A stretch of 64,000 nucleotides of DNA from Plecoglossus altivelis (Eukaryota; Chordata; Actinopteri; Osmeriformes; Plecoglossidae), in contig BROE01000007.1 in assembly GCA_036571765.1 (NCBI GenBank), positions 744,001-808,000 on the forward strand, read 5' to 3'. Positions 61,084 through 64,000 of this stretch are shown here, in pieces. The translations under genes were made by a program, and so were the position numbers. Under the pieces are notes generated by a model, which did no database searches, was not told the DNA's origin, and saw only the letters and a program-made list of their open reading frames with translations. The stretch's first letter is position 1, and every line of letters starts with the position of its first letter.

Positions 61084-64000
61084 CACTCTTCAATGAAACA
61101 CTACTTTCTGGGCTAAGTCAAAATCAAGTTTCCTCTCGAGCTTTGAGAGATCTTCGAAACTGATTAGTTGTCTTCTTTTCTACACTATATGGACAAGAAC
61201 ATTTTACATATATATTTTTCTTTTGTCATAAACAAACGAGTACTGGGACCTGTATGCTCAATATTTTCTGTCACAAAAGAAAAAGACCAAGGATCCAAAC
61301 CTTTTCATATTGAGCTCGTTTCTCACCATCAAAATATTGTTTGCACTGGAATTTCAGATGACAAAAGCACTTACAGCAAATAGGGTCTGTAAAAACTGTC
61401 GCTGCATGACCAAAAACGGAGCGTCCAATCTACACAACAAACCTTCAAGGTCTAAAGATCTTAAAACTGTGATCGCCATAGTGCCAAAGTTTAACACGTT
61501 TCAAAGGCTTTTCCCCTCCGCTGATGTGACTGTCTGCAGACTGCTTGTATTCATTTGTAAACAATATTAGAATTGTGTCAAATTATTTGTACAATTGAGT
61601 AGTAAGTAGTCCTTGACAGAAAATAAACTTTTCATTGTTAATGCATAGATAAATATTAAGGGAAAGTGTAATTTGAAGAGAGGAGAGAGTAAAACTGTGC
61701 GACATATGCTGCAAGAGAAGGATCTTGAGTACGTGTATGCGTTTGCATGCATATTTCTTGATCAGGGGTTCCAGGGTCACCCTAAGTGTGTGAAGTCCAC
61801 TTCTCCGCCATGGCCAAAGCATCATGGGTGTCCCAGACACCCCTTGTGTCAAAAACACCACCCCCTCCTCTTCTGAAGAGTGAGAGAAGAAAAGACAAGT
61901 TCTCTCTGAAGTAGTGGCAACAATAACTCAGCTTCAACATGCTGTACCCCCCTGGAGTCAGCAATGATAGGAAATAGTGGTAACAGCTACAATGGACCAC
62001 ACAGCCATGCTGTCCACTGATTGTAATTGAGGCTGACGCGTGACAGCCCTCTGCATGGACCCTTGATGGTGGCCTGGGGCAAGGGGCCACACTGACTGAG
62101 GGCACAGGGGAGGGTGGCACAGGGTCCCGGCCTGGCACGGCCATGGCATAGCACCCTTGGGGGCACAAAGGCCCTGCCCCCAAAACCCTCGACCCCTCAG
62201 TACTTCACCCCTGTCAGGAGGCGCCGGGAGGCTAACGAGAGGGCAGATGAGGCTGCTTAAGAATTCTGCCACATCCATTTTCTGGGTATGTAAGCTAGTT
62301 CTACCCCCCTCCCCCTTTTTCCCCCATCCTCGTTCTCATTCCTCCTCTCACTCTGAGACCTTTGGTGAAGTACGTGTTGGGCAGAGGCTGACAGGCACTT
62401 ATCAACAGTGGTACCTAGGAGGTATATTAATAATGCTGGGACACAGCTGAAAAGGAAGAAAATAGCTTTGTCCTAACGGAGAGATGGAGGACAAAGGCAA
62501 TGCCAACTTTGAATCTAAACTTCAAGGATATTTTGTTTGCTTGCCGTTTAAAGATTAATGAGTACTAGTGGCGGGTTATGCAATGTTCGTAATGATTTGG
62601 AGATTTATTTTTTTACATGATCCCAGAAGAAAAAAAATGTATGTGATGGACTACAGTTTCTGAACTGTACATGTTCTTTATTTTTTGCGAGGAAAAGGCT
62701 AAAACATATTCAGCATTTAAGAATAGATAGACATACATAGAAAGAGCAGGAAGATAGATGCTGAGAAAGGAAGGATGAGTAACGTTGCAAGTCTCCCCTC
62801 AAAAGTTTCCCCAACAGGACCCAAACTACAAATAAAACTGTAGTTCCAACAATCTTTGAGACTACAGGGGCCCACCGTATCCAGTCTGATGTATAATTAA
62901 AGGACATGGTATAAAGGCACATGTTATTACCAGTGTTTTCATTAGGCCAAGTTAACTCATCCTCCCACAAGGCCTGAATGGGAGACATGGGGGAATGTTA
63001 GTAACGAGAACTAAAAGTCATGACTATCTCATGCCGGCAGGGTCTTCTTACTGCCTGGACAACACATTCTAGTATGATAACATTTATTCACATTTCAGAC
63101 ATCAGAAATGTTGGAACCTAGGACATGTTGGACTGCTGTTTTCCCCCCACTCTTTCCCAACTTCCAGGCTTAAATTAGCCAGGATTTCTAAGATCAGGGG
63201 CTGTTTTTTAGGCTATAAAAAATGGATTAAATAAAGAGTAAGTTGAGCTAATGAGCTCCCTGGGCTACCGAGCAGAGGGGACCAGAAGGCGAGAGGAGAG
63301 AAGAGGGGAGCCTTTGAGGAAGAGGGACTACGGACAGTGTACCAGCCATGCAAACTTGGCACCAACGGCTCAGCCAGCACCTTGGAGAAAGTCTGGACAT
63401 TATAGTGGATACCAAAACAAGCCAGGGCAGTGAAGTGTCATCACCCACCCTTCCTTGTCTCTCAGGCTTACTCCTCTTATGGTCTCTTGCTTAAGTTTTC
63501 TATCCTTGAGATGCTACTCAGTTTCTATATCTTCTTTTTTAGTGTAGTCCTTTTTATTACTTGGTCTGTGACAAAAGGTACGCTGTAGAAATGGTTGGTG
63601 AGTGAAATTTAACTTCAAACTTTTAATTTAGCAACAGGAAAGTTAGTTCAATCAGTGTAGAGGTCACTCAAAACTTAAAGCTGAGATTTGTCAAGTCCTG
63701 ATTCATATCTGTGTCACAGCAAAGCAGGAGGATTGCTGTTATCCTCTTACTGCATGTATTGTCTTATATATCCACTTTCATAACAAGTCGTTACTTGGGT
63801 GTAATGCCATGCCCTGACATGACACTTCGGTGATTGTTAATTTGTTTAGTTTTACATTCAATTTTATCTTTGTAAAAATAATGCCAGTGGTTGTAACTAT
63901 ATAGATATCTTTAAATCACTTATTTGCTGCCAGTAAGCAACATAACAATTAAACACTAAACTGACATTACCGTCTCAAATGACTAACTTAATAAAGCATG

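Larger units (their letters stand above)
49653..64000 (-). other. vti1a: Upstream vti1a intron, 5' end beyond the window
   Basis: I searched the minus strand for the N-terminal Habc-domain exons, for the exon just before the SNARE motif, and for the 21-nt exon that would encode the known 7-residue brain-specific insertion. I found none, so this whole stretch is read as one intron continuing past 64000. It contains a GA tract, a local duplication, a 31-C homopolymer and numerous complex AT/GC-mixed blocks. An undetected short or diverged exon cannot be excluded. Confidence 0.6.

Noticed and set aside
49653..64000. Earlier vti1a exons (Habc domain and the alternative 21-nt exon)
   Set aside because: Looked for on the minus strand and not found; assumed to lie beyond 64000.

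Overview
The window looks like single-copy nuclear DNA of a bony fish, probably a teleost. It has long introns, many CA, GA, GTCT and TA microsatellites, hAT-type DNA transposons and a LINE/SINE-like 3' tail. There are no operons or dense open frames, and most long open frames are chance frames in simple repeats or GC-rich blocks. The species assignment is an inference.

The one gene I can identify with confidence is vti1a, on the minus strand. It encodes a Qb-SNARE of the trans-Golgi/endosome system. Three consecutive 3' coding exons are present: 49652-49582 (first half of the SNARE motif), 47651-47590 (second half) and 13116-13023 (end of the motif, the membrane anchor and the stop). Splice sites and phases join exactly across all three. 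The introns between them are 1,930 bp and 34,473 bp. I found no earlier vti1a exon, so 49653-64000 is read as part of a further intron of at least 14.3 kb. Positions 1-13022 lie downstream of the stop codon.

Layout. 1-13 kb: 3' UTR and downstream flank, with a LINE/SINE-like tail (about 1.6-1.8 kb), an unassigned exon-like unit on the plus strand (2764-2906), microsatellites and several GC-rich complex blocks. 13.1-47.6 kb: the long last intron. It carries a complete hAT insertion with an 8-bp target duplication (22346-23926), holding a decayed transposase fragment and a large foldback with a 138-N gap. It also carries a small hAT MITE (41777-41944), a TA-rich island (26.5-26.9 kb), a palindrome/TA/GA tract (29.9-30.2 kb) and many compositionally complex blocks. 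47.7-49.6 kb: a short intron. 49.7-64 kb: upstream intron, rich in complex blocks with homeodomain- or POU-like motifs, plus a diverged local duplication of about 300 bp (52.32-52.65 and 54.48-54.76 kb).

In vertebrates vti1a usually lies next to tcf7l2 in the same orientation, so tcf7l2 would be expected beyond the left edge. The many noncoding blocks could be conserved enhancers of a tcf7l2 regulatory domain housed in vti1a introns. Conservation cannot be shown from one sequence, so those calls are hypotheses.
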